Below, one piece after another: positions 1 through 6,077 of a stretch of 12,985 nucleotides of DNA. The stretch is from a bacterium (GTDB lineage Bacteria > Patescibacteriota > Microgenomatia > Levybacterales > UBA12049), in assembly GCA_021820025.1 (NCBI GenBank), contig JAKAEF010000014.1:1-12985 (forward strand), given 5' to 3'. Both the position numbers and the translations under genes were made by a program. The stretch's first letter is position 1; each line of letters starts with the position of its first letter. The notes beneath the pieces are model-generated. The model made no database searches and was not told the origin of the DNA. It saw only the letters and a list, made by a program, of their open reading frames with translations.

Positions 1-393
1 CCAAAACAAGCACCTTCCCAGCAACAACAAGAACAAATGGTTCAAACATTAACTCCAGACCAAGTTGGACTTCAAATTACCATCCGACCAGATAAAAACG
101 CGATGCAATTTGTTTTAAATAATGCAGCAGATATAACTCATGTAGAATACACGATTACCTATACTGCAAACCAAAAAGGTCAAGAAGTAAATCAAGGCCT
201 TTTTGGAGAAATTGACAATGCAAATGGCAGCTCCAGTATTAAAACAGATAAATATAGAGAGTTTGGAACCTGCTCAAGTGGCGTTTGCCGATATGATACG
301 GTTGTCTCTCCAGTAAAACTTACTCTTAAAATTACAAAAAAAGATGGAAATATTTATAGTGTAGAAAAAACAGTTGACCTTTCTAACTCCTAA
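1..393 (+). CDS. 3' end of an unidentified, probably extracytoplasmic protein (5' partial)
   Basis: The frame is open from base 1 to the TAA at 391-393, giving 130 visible codons. The true start lies upstream of the window; the ATG at 37 is probably an internal methionine, because the same frame continues upstream through a proline/glutamine-rich stretch (PKQAPSQQQQEQ) that reads like a linker. The rest alternates polar and hydrophobic residues and is rich in Thr, Ile, Val and Asn, as in an extracellular beta-sandwich. Two cysteines five residues apart (CSSGVC, codons 91 and 96) could form a disulfide. No membrane helix or catalytic motif is visible in the part present. I do not recognise the family. 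A lipoprotein or membrane-anchored surface protein with a flexible linker is inference only. The gene ends 166 bases before mraZ and looks like the end of a separate transcription unit. Confidence 0.6.
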   Translation, partial: PKQAPSQQQQEQMVQTLTPDQVGLQITIRPDKNAMQFVLNNAADITHVEYTITYTANQKGQEVNQGLFGEIDNANGSSSIKTDKYREFGTCSSGVCRYDTVVSPVKLTLKITKKDGNIYSVEKTVDLSNS

Positions 394-466
394 GTTCTTC
401 TAACGTTTTCACAAAACCAACATACCTATTGTGTTTATGGTAGGAAATTTTCTCTATATGTAGTTG

Positions 467-495
467 TTGACACTCCGTGAAAAAAAGTCCAAAAT
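467..495 (+). promoter_or_regulatory. Predicted sigma70-type promoter of the mraZ operon
   Basis: A perfect -35 box TTGACA at 467-472 is followed after 17 bases by CAAAAT at 490-495, which matches four of six -10 positions. Transcription would start near 502, about 58 bases before the mraZ ATG. It is the best promoter-like pair in the 394-559 gap and stands immediately upstream of the phased GTAGG repeats. The -10 box is weak, which would suit a regulated promoter. Confidence 0.5.
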
Positions 496-500
496 GGAAT

Positions 501-530
501 ATGTAGTCCTAAGTAGGAAAAAGTAGGAAT
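501..530 (+). promoter_or_regulatory. Putative MraZ operator: three 10-bp-phased GTAG(G/T) repeats
   Basis: Three consecutive 10-base units begin at 501, 511 and 521: ATGTAGTCCT, AAGTAGGAAA and AAGTAGGAAT. Each has GTAG at the same offset, so the GTAGG/GTAGT cores at 503, 513 and 523 lie on one face of the helix. A further GTAGGAAA lies at 440-447. E. coli MraZ is known to bind several short G-rich direct repeats at 10-base spacing upstream of mraZ; the sequence differs here but the geometry matches. The repeats begin around the predicted transcription start, consistent with autorepression of the mraZ operon. Binding is inferred. Confidence 0.5.
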
Positions 531-559
531 TTAAGTTCCTGTTCTTTAAAGTGATAAAT

Positions 560-997
560 ATGTTAATCGGACAATTTGAAGGAAAAGTTGCAGAAAAACA
601 CCAAATAGCTTTTCCTAAAAAGTTCCGAGAGATTTTAGGCGATACGTTGGTAATTACAAAGGGATTAGAACAAAACTTAATTGTTGTATCTGAGAAAAAT
701 TGGAAAACATTATTAGAAGGAACTGAAGGAAAACCATTTACCAACAAAAACGCTCGAGAATTACAAAGATACTTACTTGGGAATGCTACATACGTAGAAT
801 TGGATAGCAAAGGACGATTTGTTTTACCGGAGTTTTTACGAGAATATGCACAGATAGAAAACGAAGTCATTTACGCAGGAATTGAGCGATTTGTAGAAAT
901 TTGGGATAAGAAAAAATGGGAAGAACATCAAAAACAGTTGGCAGAAACAATAGTTTCTGTTGCCGAGAAGTTATCAGAAAGTCCTGCCCAAGACTGA
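560..997 (+). CDS. mraZ: Transcriptional regulator MraZ
   Basis: MraZ is the DNA-binding regulator that heads most dcw clusters and controls its own operon through direct repeats upstream. The 145-residue protein has the expected duplicated SpoVT-AbrB fold. The first half carries EGKVAEKHQIAFPKKFR (residues 7-23) and the second half carries the clearer signature LDSKGRFVLP (81-90). The length is usual for the family. I chose ATG 560 because the product then begins MLIGQFEG, the typical N-terminus, and because the GTG at 551 adds only MIN. No good Shine-Dalgarno is visible. It is the first gene of the operon, directly downstream of the phased repeats it probably binds, and rsmH starts 10 bases after its TGA. 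The first-half motif lacks the usual D-x-x-G-R, which is common in this family. Confidence 0.93.
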   Translation: MLIGQFEGKVAEKHQIAFPKKFREILGDTLVITKGLEQNLIVVSEKNWKTLLEGTEGKPFTNKNARELQRYLLGNATYVELDSKGRFVLPEFLREYAQIENEVIYAGIERFVEIWDKKKWEEHQKQLAETIVSVAEKLSESPAQD

Positions 998-1007
998 AAG
1001 GACTAAC

Positions 1008-1883
1008 ATGATAAAAAATTATTACCATACATCTGTTCTTTTACAAGAAGCGGTAGACAGTTTAGCTGTGTCATCTGGCAAGCGATTTATAGACGCAACA
1101 CTAGGTGGTGCAGGTCATACAAAAGAGATTTTACAAAGGGGTGGCATTGTTTTAGGGATAGACCAAGACGAGGATGCACTTGCCTTTGTATCAGAACAAA
1201 TAAAAAATCCAAACTTGGTTGTTGCTTTAGGTAATTTTAAAGATATAGATACAATTGCCAAAGAAAACACATTTGAGCAAGTGGATGGAATTTTATTTGA
1301 TTTAGGAGTCTCAAGTCATCAATTTGAAGAAGGTGCACGAGGATTTAGTTTTCAAAAAGATGCAAATCTTGATATGCGAATGGGGACAAGTCTGTCTGTC
1401 AAAGCAGCAGATTTAGTGAATGGATTAACAAAGGGAGAATTAATGGAACTGTTTACCAAATTGGGTGAAGAGCCTTTTGCAAAGCGGATTGCTGAAGAAA
1501 TTATTAAGGCAAGAGAAGTAAAGCCTATAGAGACAACAACAGAATTGGCACAAATTGCAATAAAAGGATATCCAAGAGGATTTCATAAAATTCATCCAGC
1601 AACAAAAATATTTCAAGCTTTGCGCATTGCAGTCAATGATGAATTAAATAGTTTAAAAACAGCATTGCCTAAAGCTGTAGAACTTTTAAAGAAAAACGGA
1701 AGACTTTCTGTTATTTCTTTTCATTCGCTTGAGGATAGGATTGTAAAAGAATTCTTAAACGAATGTGAAGAAAAAGGTTTAGGAAAAGTGGTAACAAAAA
1801 AGCCCATTGTTCCAACAGAGGAAGAAATACAAGCAAATGCACGAAGTAGAAGTGCAAAATTACGGGTTTTTGAAAAAATATGA
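1008..1883 (+). CDS. rsmH: 16S rRNA (cytosine(1402)-N(4))-methyltransferase RsmH
   Basis: RsmH (MraW) uses S-adenosylmethionine to methylate N4 of C1402 in the 16S rRNA decoding centre. The 291-residue product, slightly short for the family, shows its motifs in order: YHTSVLLQE (6-14), the SAM-binding DATLGGAGHT (29-38), GIDQDE (50-55), FDLGVSSHQF, RGFSF with LDMRM, HPATKIFQALRIAVNDEL (from 196) and SFHSLEDRIVK (from 237). I chose ATG 1008 because AAAGGA at 997-1002 sits 5 bases upstream and the product then begins MIKNYYHTS; an upstream TTG at 960 would only add residues overlapping mraZ. It follows mraZ as in most bacteria. Its TGA overlaps the next ATG in ATGA (1880-1883), implying translational coupling. 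Confidence 0.96.
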   Translation: MIKNYYHTSVLLQEAVDSLAVSSGKRFIDATLGGAGHTKEILQRGGIVLGIDQDEDALAFVSEQIKNPNLVVALGNFKDIDTIAKENTFEQVDGILFDLGVSSHQFEEGARGFSFQKDANLDMRMGTSLSVKAADLVNGLTKGELMELFTKLGEEPFAKRIAEEIIKAREVKPIETTTELAQIAIKGYPRGFHKIHPATKIFQALRIAVNDELNSLKTALPKAVELLKKNGRLSVISFHSLEDRIVKEFLNECEEKGLGKVVTKKPIVPTEEEIQANARSRSAKLRVFEKI

Positions 1884-2167
1884 AACATGCAGTTATTTTA
1901 GGATTATTTGTACTCACAGCGATTGTTTTATCTATTGTGCAAATTGTTTTTGGTACACTCTACACAACGGCAGGTTTAGAAATAAGCCAAATTCAAACCC
2001 AAAAACAGGCAGTAGATAAAGAAAATATGCTTTTAAGTGAAAAATTATATACTTTGTCTTCTCTTACCAACATTGAAGCAAGCGCAAAACAATTAGGTTT
2101 TGAAGATGAAACATCAAAATCTATGCTTGTGGTTACTCAAAATTCTGCGTTTGCTCTTAAGCCATGA
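1880..2167 (+). CDS. ftsL: FtsL-like small bitopic division protein
   Basis: The 95-residue product has a very short cytoplasmic N-terminus, one transmembrane helix (about residues 4-27) and then a heptad-like stretch (about 33-62) rich in Gln, Lys, Glu and Leu. It ends with a segment containing IEASAKQLGFED, the kind of sequence that ends the FtsL/DivIC extracytoplasmic coiled coil. FtsL proteins are poorly conserved, so the call rests on architecture, size and position between rsmH and ftsI, where ftsL normally lies. It would bridge FtsI and other divisome subunits at the septum. It overlaps rsmH and ftsI by four bases each (both ATGA), so the three are probably translated as a coupled set. 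No Shine-Dalgarno is visible. A DivIC/FtsB-type protein is the main alternative. Confidence 0.75.
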   Translation: MKHAVILGLFVLTAIVLSIVQIVFGTLYTTAGLEISQIQTQKQAVDKENMLLSEKLYTLSSLTNIEASAKQLGFEDETSKSMLVVTQNSAFALKP

Positions 2168-3870
2168 GGTGGCGTTATTTAGCTGTTTTTGCTTTCTTCG
2201 TTGTTTTGTTTTTTGGAATTTGGACAAAGCTTTTTTATTGGCAAATTATTGATGCATCAGAGCTTTCGTCTATGGGAGAATCCCAATATGCAGAGTACTT
2301 GGAAATTCCACCAATTAGGGGAGATATAAAAACATCTGATAATTTTCCAATAGTCACAAACAGAATTTCGTATTTAGTGTATGCTAATCCACAAAAAACA
2401 AAAGACATAACACTTGAGAGTAATACGCTTTCTTCTTTATTGCATATTGATGCTGCCTCTATTAGTGCACAGCTTTCTTTAAAAGATAAGGTTTGGGTAC
2501 CATTAGCAACCAGCATTGATGAAGCAACAAAAGAGAAAATTGCAGCACTAAATCTGCCAGACATGGGTTTTCAGGAGACTCCCACAAGATTCTACCCAGA
2601 GGCTTCTATGGCCGCACAATTAGTGGGTTTTGTTGGAAAAGATGCATTAGGAAATTCTAAGGGGTATTTTGGATTAGAAGGATATTACGACAGGCAACTA
2701 AGAGGCAGAATTGGGAAAACAACAGTTGTTCATGATGCCTTTGGAAAACCTGTTTTGGCAAAATTAACTTCAAATTCAGGACAGCAAGATGGGAGAACAT
2801 TAGTTTTACATATAGATAGAGTTATTCAATATGCTCTATCTAAAAAATTAAAAGAGGGTATTCAAGAATATGGTGCAACGTCTGGTATGGCTGCTGTAAT
2901 GGATCCAAAAACAGGAGCCGTTTTAGCAATGTCTTCTTTTCCGTCGTTTGATCCACGTGATTTTTGGGATTATCAAACAAAAGATTATATAAATCCATTT
3001 ATTACCGATACATATGAGCCCGGTTCAACCTTTAAACCATTAGTGATGTCTGCCGCAATGGATGCTGGTCTTGTGACCCCAATGTCAACTTGTCCAATCT
3101 GCGATAAGCCGGTAACGGTTGGTGATTACCAAATTCATACCTGGGATAATAAATATTTTCCAAATACTACAATGGTTGATATTATGATTCATTCTGATAA
3201 TACTGGCATGACATATGTTGCGCAAAAATTAGGATTAAATAGAATGATTTCTTATCTCACTAAATTTGGTATAGGACAACCAACAGGTATTGATTTACAG
3301 GGAGAATTTGCTCCTCCTCTAAAACCTAAATCTCAATGGTATCCGATTGATTTGGCAACAACGGGGTTTGGACAGGGGATTTCTGTTACGCCAATGGAAT
3401 TACTCGATGCATTTTCTGCAATTGCAAATGGAGGAGTGAGAATGGAACCTCATGTTGTAGCAGAAATTGAAACACCTGATGGTCAAACAATTCCTATTCC
3501 GCCAAAACAAGTTGATCAACCGATTTCTGCAACAGCTGCAAAGCTTATGACAGAAATTTTGGTTGATACGACAAATAAAGGGGAAGCAAGTTTTGCAAGA
3601 CTGAAAGGATATAGAATCGCTGGGAAAACAGGAACTGCTTCAATTCCCTTAAATGGTCATTATGATCCAACAAAGACAATTGCATCATTTATTGGTTTTG
3701 CACCTGCAGATAATCCAAAATTTATCATGGTTGTTATTCTTAATAAGCCAACAACGTCAATTTATGGTGCAGAAACAGCAGCTCCTATTTGGTTTTCCGT
3801 TGCTCATGATATTTTGAATTATTATGGTATTACTCCAACAGAAAATGATACCTCTACATTTCAACAGTAA
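2164..3870 (+). CDS. ftsI: Septal penicillin-binding protein, D,D-transpeptidase (FtsI/PBP2 class B)
   Basis: This class B penicillin-binding protein cross-links peptidoglycan peptides on the outer face of the membrane, at the septum by its dcw location. The 568-residue protein has a cytoplasmic MRWR, one transmembrane anchor (about 5-27) and a dimerisation domain opening with the conserved RGDI (Arg52). The transpeptidase domain has all three active-site motifs: STFK with nucleophile Ser288 and Lys291, S-D-N at 344-346, and K-T-G at 488-490 (AGKTGTAS). The length is usual. No PASTA domain is visible. The ATG overlaps the FtsL-like stop. The 3' end overlaps the convergent DUF192 gene by 17 bases. 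FtsW, its usual glycosyltransferase partner, is not in the window. MrdA/PBP2 for elongation is less likely given the neighbours. Confidence 0.93.
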   Translation: MRWRYLAVFAFFVVLFFGIWTKLFYWQIIDASELSSMGESQYAEYLEIPPIRGDIKTSDNFPIVTNRISYLVYANPQKTKDITLESNTLSSLLHIDAASISAQLSLKDKVWVPLATSIDEATKEKIAALNLPDMGFQETPTRFYPEASMAAQLVGFVGKDALGNSKGYFGLEGYYDRQLRGRIGKTTVVHDAFGKPVLAKLTSNSGQQDGRTLVLHIDRVIQYALSKKLKEGIQEYGATSGMAAVMDPKTGAVLAMSSFPSFDPRDFWDYQTKDYINPFITDTYEPGSTFKPLVMSAAMDAGLVTPMSTCPICDKPVTVGDYQIHTWDNKYFPNTTMVDIMIHSDNTGMTYVAQKLGLNRMISYLTKFGIGQPTGIDLQGEFAPPLKPKSQWYPIDLATTGFGQGISVTPMELLDAFSAIANGGVRMEPHVVAEIETPDGQTIPIPPKQVDQPISATAAKLMTEILVDTTNKGEASFARLKGYRIAGKTGTASIPLNGHYDPTKTIASFIGFAPADNPKFIMVVILNKPTTSIYGAETAAPIWFSVAHDILNYYGITPTENDTSTFQQ

Positions 3871-4165
3871 GCTCTGATCCCTCATGTATGTTGTGCTTTG
3901 CAATATCTCCCGCAGGCATTTCTAAAACGCCTTTATAAAAAGGATTCCATAAAAAGATACGATTTGGTTGTAAATTTTTGCGCATTTTTTTTACCTGATA
4001 TTTTTTATCCAAAATTATAACATCTATTGGATATTGCATTCCAAACGTATGTATGCCAAATCTTGTCTCAAAAAAGATACTATGTGGCTTTTTATTTAAT
4101 AATCCTATACTCTTTTGTAAGAACGATGTTTGTTTATGTGCTTGCAAAATAATACGTTGCTTCAT
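3854..4165 (-). CDS. DUF192 family protein
   Basis: The 103-residue minus-strand product matches the DUF192 family in size and in its core: TRFGIHTFGMQYPIDVIILDKKYQV, then a basic N-L-Q-P-N-R-I segment, then GVLEMPAGDIAKHNI near the end. The family is widespread and has no settled biochemical role. Members elsewhere often carry a signal peptide; this one has none, so it is probably cytoplasmic. It is the only minus-strand gene in the window. Its stop (CTA on the plus strand at 3854-3856) lies inside the end of ftsI. Its ATG (complement of 4163-4165) is 25 bases from the divergent gene at 4191. TATAGT read on the minus strand (4177 down to 4172) would start transcription at about the ATG, suggesting a leaderless message, but no convincing -35 box accompanies it. 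Confidence 0.85.
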   Translation of the reverse strand: MKQRIILQAHKQTSFLQKSIGLLNKKPHSIFFETRFGIHTFGMQYPIDVIILDKKYQVKKMRKNLQPNRIFLWNPFYKGVLEMPAGDIAKHNIHEGSELTVEM

Positions 4166-4170
4166 ATGAT
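4142..4170 (+). promoter_or_regulatory. Predicted promoter of the membrane protein-HAD unit
   Basis: TTGCAA at 4142-4147 and TATGAT at 4165-4170 are separated by 17 bases (four and five of six consensus matches). Transcription would start near 4177, leaving a leader of about 14 bases before the ATG at 4191. The promoter lies inside the first codons of the divergent DUF192 gene and overlaps the palindrome TCATATGA (4162-4169). The same -35 sequence and spacing recur at 6014-6042. Confidence 0.45.
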
Positions 4171-4190
4171 AACTATACAGCTTTCAATGT

Positions 4191-5030
4191 ATGAAAAGAA
4201 CACTTTTTTATAAAGTTTTACTCGTTACGATTATCTTGGTAATTCTCTCATTTATCTTACCAATTCCTGCAAATAAAAATGTAGATGTTATTCTGCTTCC
4301 TGCTACATTTATTTTCGGTGCTATTTATAGTTTTGAAATTCTAAAAGTAATTGGCAATTTTTCTGAACTGAAAAAGTTACTATCTATCCTTACTGCAAAT
4401 TTAGTCTATATGTATCATGCTGCAACAATTATCGGAGGAAGTTTTACAACTGCAGTACAAGAAAAAATAGAAAAATATATTCTCAGTTCTATAGATTATT
4501 CATTAGTGCAGCATATTTCTTCTACCGATCAAGATTTTTTATCGCTTATCGATCCAATAGAATCATTAGAACCAAAAAACGACAGACATAGAGCTGCTTT
4601 AAGTTCGGTAACGGCCGGATTTCATAAGGTGTTAGAAGCGCGATATCAACTAGCAGAAGTTGCTCCTAGAGAAATAAGTGCAGGGGAGTGGCTTATGATG
4701 ATTCTGTTAGCTTTTATTTTAGTTATCACCCTTTTTCTAGGACGAGAAAATGGTATGCTTTCTCAGTTTTCGGCAGGTGTTTTTGCCGCAACAATTATTG
4801 GGACTCTCCTTTTACTTGATGAAGCGGATTCTAATCAATTGCAAGAGACTCGGCTTGAATATGAAATTTTTAACCAAGTACTGGAAGATATAGGAAAAAA
4901 ACCATACTATCCACGATTTGCAATTAAGAAAGGAGTTGTCAAAGTTCAAAAGGGGTACAGTTATAGAATCGGTATCTTTCCAAAGTATCCAGATCTTTCT
5001 ATAAGAGAAATTCAAGAAGTTAATTCATAG
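4191..5030 (+). CDS. Membrane protein of unknown function, possibly DUF4239/bestrophin-like
   Basis: The 279-residue product has four predicted transmembrane segments in two hairpins: about 8-26 and 32-51, then about 167-184 and 192-209. Between the pairs lies a soluble stretch of about 115 residues ending in HRAALSSVTAGFHKVLEARYQLAEVAP just before Trp167. A soluble C-terminal tail of about 70 residues follows. Two hairpins flanking a soluble region that ends in an Arg-rich helix resemble DUF4239 (bestrophin-like) proteins, but I cannot confirm the family. No enzymatic motif is visible. The HAD gene downstream begins after a single base, so the two are surely co-transcribed. Starting at ATG 4191 puts the first helix right at the N-terminus. 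The gene sits among cell-wall genes, which hints at envelope function without proving it. Confidence 0.75.
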   Translation: MKRTLFYKVLLVTIILVILSFILPIPANKNVDVILLPATFIFGAIYSFEILKVIGNFSELKKLLSILTANLVYMYHAATIIGGSFTTAVQEKIEKYILSSIDYSLVQHISSTDQDFLSLIDPIESLEPKNDRHRAALSSVTAGFHKVLEARYQLAEVAPREISAGEWLMMILLAFILVITLFLGRENGMLSQFSAGVFAATIIGTLLLLDEADSNQLQETRLEYEIFNQVLEDIGKKPYYPRFAIKKGVVKVQKGYSYRIGIFPKYPDLSIREIQEVNS

Positions 5031-5031
5031 T

Positions 5032-5895
5032 ATGATAAAAGGAATAATTCTAGATGTTGATGGAGTGTTGGTTGGAGATACGCAGGGATACAATTTCCCA
5101 GAGCCACATCCAGATGTTATTAAGCGTCTTGCAGAAATCCATCAAAAAAATATTCCAATTGTTTTATGTACTGGAAAAGGTAATTTTGCAATAGAAAGTC
5201 TAGTAAAAAAAGCAAATCTTACGAATCCTCATATTGCCGATGGAGGATCTTTAATTATTAATCCATTAGAAAAAGCTATTATAAAAAGTGCTCCATTACA
5301 TGCATCCCTTGTAAAAGAAATAATTCAAGCATGTATGCAGAAGCATGTTTATCTTGAAGTGTATGCAACAGAAAATTATTACGTACAAAAAGATCAGGAA
5401 AATGAGCAAGTTACAAAAAAACATTCTATAACGCTGCAAAAAGAACCAATTCTGCCCGATGATTTAGAGAAAGCTGTCGATAATAGAGAAATTATTAATA
5501 TGATTGCTATAGCAGATAACGAAAATGATAAAAAAAGAGTTGAAGAAGTATTGCAACCTTTTTCAAAACATGTTGAGTTAGTGTGGACATTGCATCCTTC
5601 TTTGCTTCCAAATCAATTCTATTTAATTACCGCAAAAGGTGTTTCAAAAAAAACAGCAGTTGAAGAAGTTTTTTTAAAGTTAGAGATTCCTTTGACAGAA
5701 GTATTAGGAGTCGGAGATACCATGGGAGATTGGAGTTTTATGCAAGAATGTGAATATGTTGGGGTTATGGGAAATGCACCTGATGCTTTAAAGCAAAAAG
5801 CTCGAGAAAAGGATAACAATAAATTCTATATTGGCGGCCCGGTTGAAAAAAATGGAATTTTAGAAATATTCGATTATTTTGTAAGAGAAATGTAA
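5032..5895 (+). CDS. HAD superfamily phosphatase, Cof/IIB type
   Basis: The 287-residue protein has the four HAD motifs. Motif I is DVDGVL with nucleophile Asp8 and acid/base Asp10. Motif II is Thr47 in VLCTGKG. Motif III is probably Lys202 in ITAKGVSK. Motif IV is GVGDTMGDWSF with Asp229 and Asp233 for Mg2+. The cap of about 110 residues between motifs II and III and the K-G-x-x-K before GVGDxxxD are typical of HAD-IIB (Cof, sugar-phosphate and phosphoglycolate phosphatases). It should hydrolyse a small phosphorylated metabolite in the cytoplasm; the substrate cannot be read from sequence. It starts one base after the membrane protein's stop, with no Shine-Dalgarno, so it probably depends on translation of that gene. 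It ends in tandem stops TAA TAG (5893-5898). Confidence 0.87.
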   Translation: MIKGIILDVDGVLVGDTQGYNFPEPHPDVIKRLAEIHQKNIPIVLCTGKGNFAIESLVKKANLTNPHIADGGSLIINPLEKAIIKSAPLHASLVKEIIQACMQKHVYLEVYATENYYVQKDQENEQVTKKHSITLQKEPILPDDLEKAVDNREIINMIAIADNENDKKRVEEVLQPFSKHVELVWTLHPSLLPNQFYLITAKGVSKKTAVEEVFLKLEIPLTEVLGVGDTMGDWSFMQECEYVGVMGNAPDALKQKAREKDNNKFYIGGPVEKNGILEIFDYFVREM

Positions 5896-5920
5896 TAGAT
5901 TTCCAGAAAGATTCTTTTTT

Positions 5921-5975
5921 GCACAACTCCTTCCAACCGTTGTTCCAACAGCTTTGCCTTCTCAGAGCGGAGGGA
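5921..5975. other. GC-rich intergenic island of unknown nature
   Basis: This stretch of about 55 bases is roughly 55% G+C (29 of 53 bases over 5921-5973), against about a third in its surroundings. It lies between the HAD stop and the terminator-like hairpin at 5985-6010. No convincing reading frame uses it: each short frame is soon stopped or has no plausible start. Only short pairings are visible, such as ACAAC 5923-5927 with GTTGT 5939-5943. In AT-rich genomes such islands often mark structured RNAs, but a gene remnant is equally possible. Confidence 0.3.
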
Positions 5976-5984
5976 TTAACATTT

Positions 5985-6010
5985 AATCGATAGTCATAGT
6001 ATCGATTTTT
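5985..6010 (+). terminator. Rho-independent-terminator-like hairpin
   Basis: AATCGATA (5985-5992) pairs perfectly with TATCGATT (6000-6007) around a 7-base loop, and the 3' arm runs into T6006-T6010. The stem has only two G-C pairs, so it is weak by usual standards. Its place between the HAD gene and the next promoter fits the end of the preceding unit, or of a small RNA from the GC-rich island. Confidence 0.5.
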
Positions 6011-6013
6011 CAA

Positions 6014-6042
6014 TTGCAATACAATTATTCACGGAATATAAG
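6014..6042 (+). promoter_or_regulatory. Predicted promoter of the murE-type/murC/murA operon
   Basis: TTGCAA at 6014-6019 and TATAAG at 6037-6042 are separated by 17 bases, the same -35 box and spacing as at 4142-4170. Transcription would begin near 6049, giving a leader of about 29 bases before ATG 6078. A second candidate -10, a perfect TATAAT at 6066-6071 without a clear -35, would start transcription almost at that ATG and make a leaderless message. Either one places the GTG at 6042 outside the transcript. Confidence 0.5.
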
Positions 6043-6077
6043 TGGAAGATATAAGCTCAAAAAGGTATAATAGTTTT

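Noticed and set aside
421..447. Possible terminator hairpin (TACC with GGTA) after the first gene
   Set aside because: The stem is only about 4 bp, with a long loop and no clear T tract.
551..559. GTG start for mraZ three codons upstream
   Set aside because: MraZ proteins typically begin M-L-x-G-x-(F/Y)-E, which matches ATG 560; the GTG has no better ribosome-binding site.
960..1007. TTG start extending rsmH by 16 codons into mraZ
   Set aside because: The extra residues do not look like RsmH, and AAAGGA is placed correctly for ATG 1008.
5905..5920. AGAA/TTCT hairpin followed by a T run as terminator of the HAD gene
   Set aside because: A 4-bp A-T-rich stem with a 3-base loop is too weak; the stem at 5985-6010 is much better.
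5921..5985. tRNA or tRNA fragment in the GC-rich island, suggested on the minus strand by AATCCCTCC
   Set aside because: No cloverleaf, no complete T-arm and no acceptor-stem pairing could be built on either strand.
5765..6019. Minus-strand frame of 84 codons across the HAD end and the gap
   Set aside because: About half is antisense to the HAD gene, it has no recognisable motif or ribosome-binding site, and it crosses the terminator-like hairpin.
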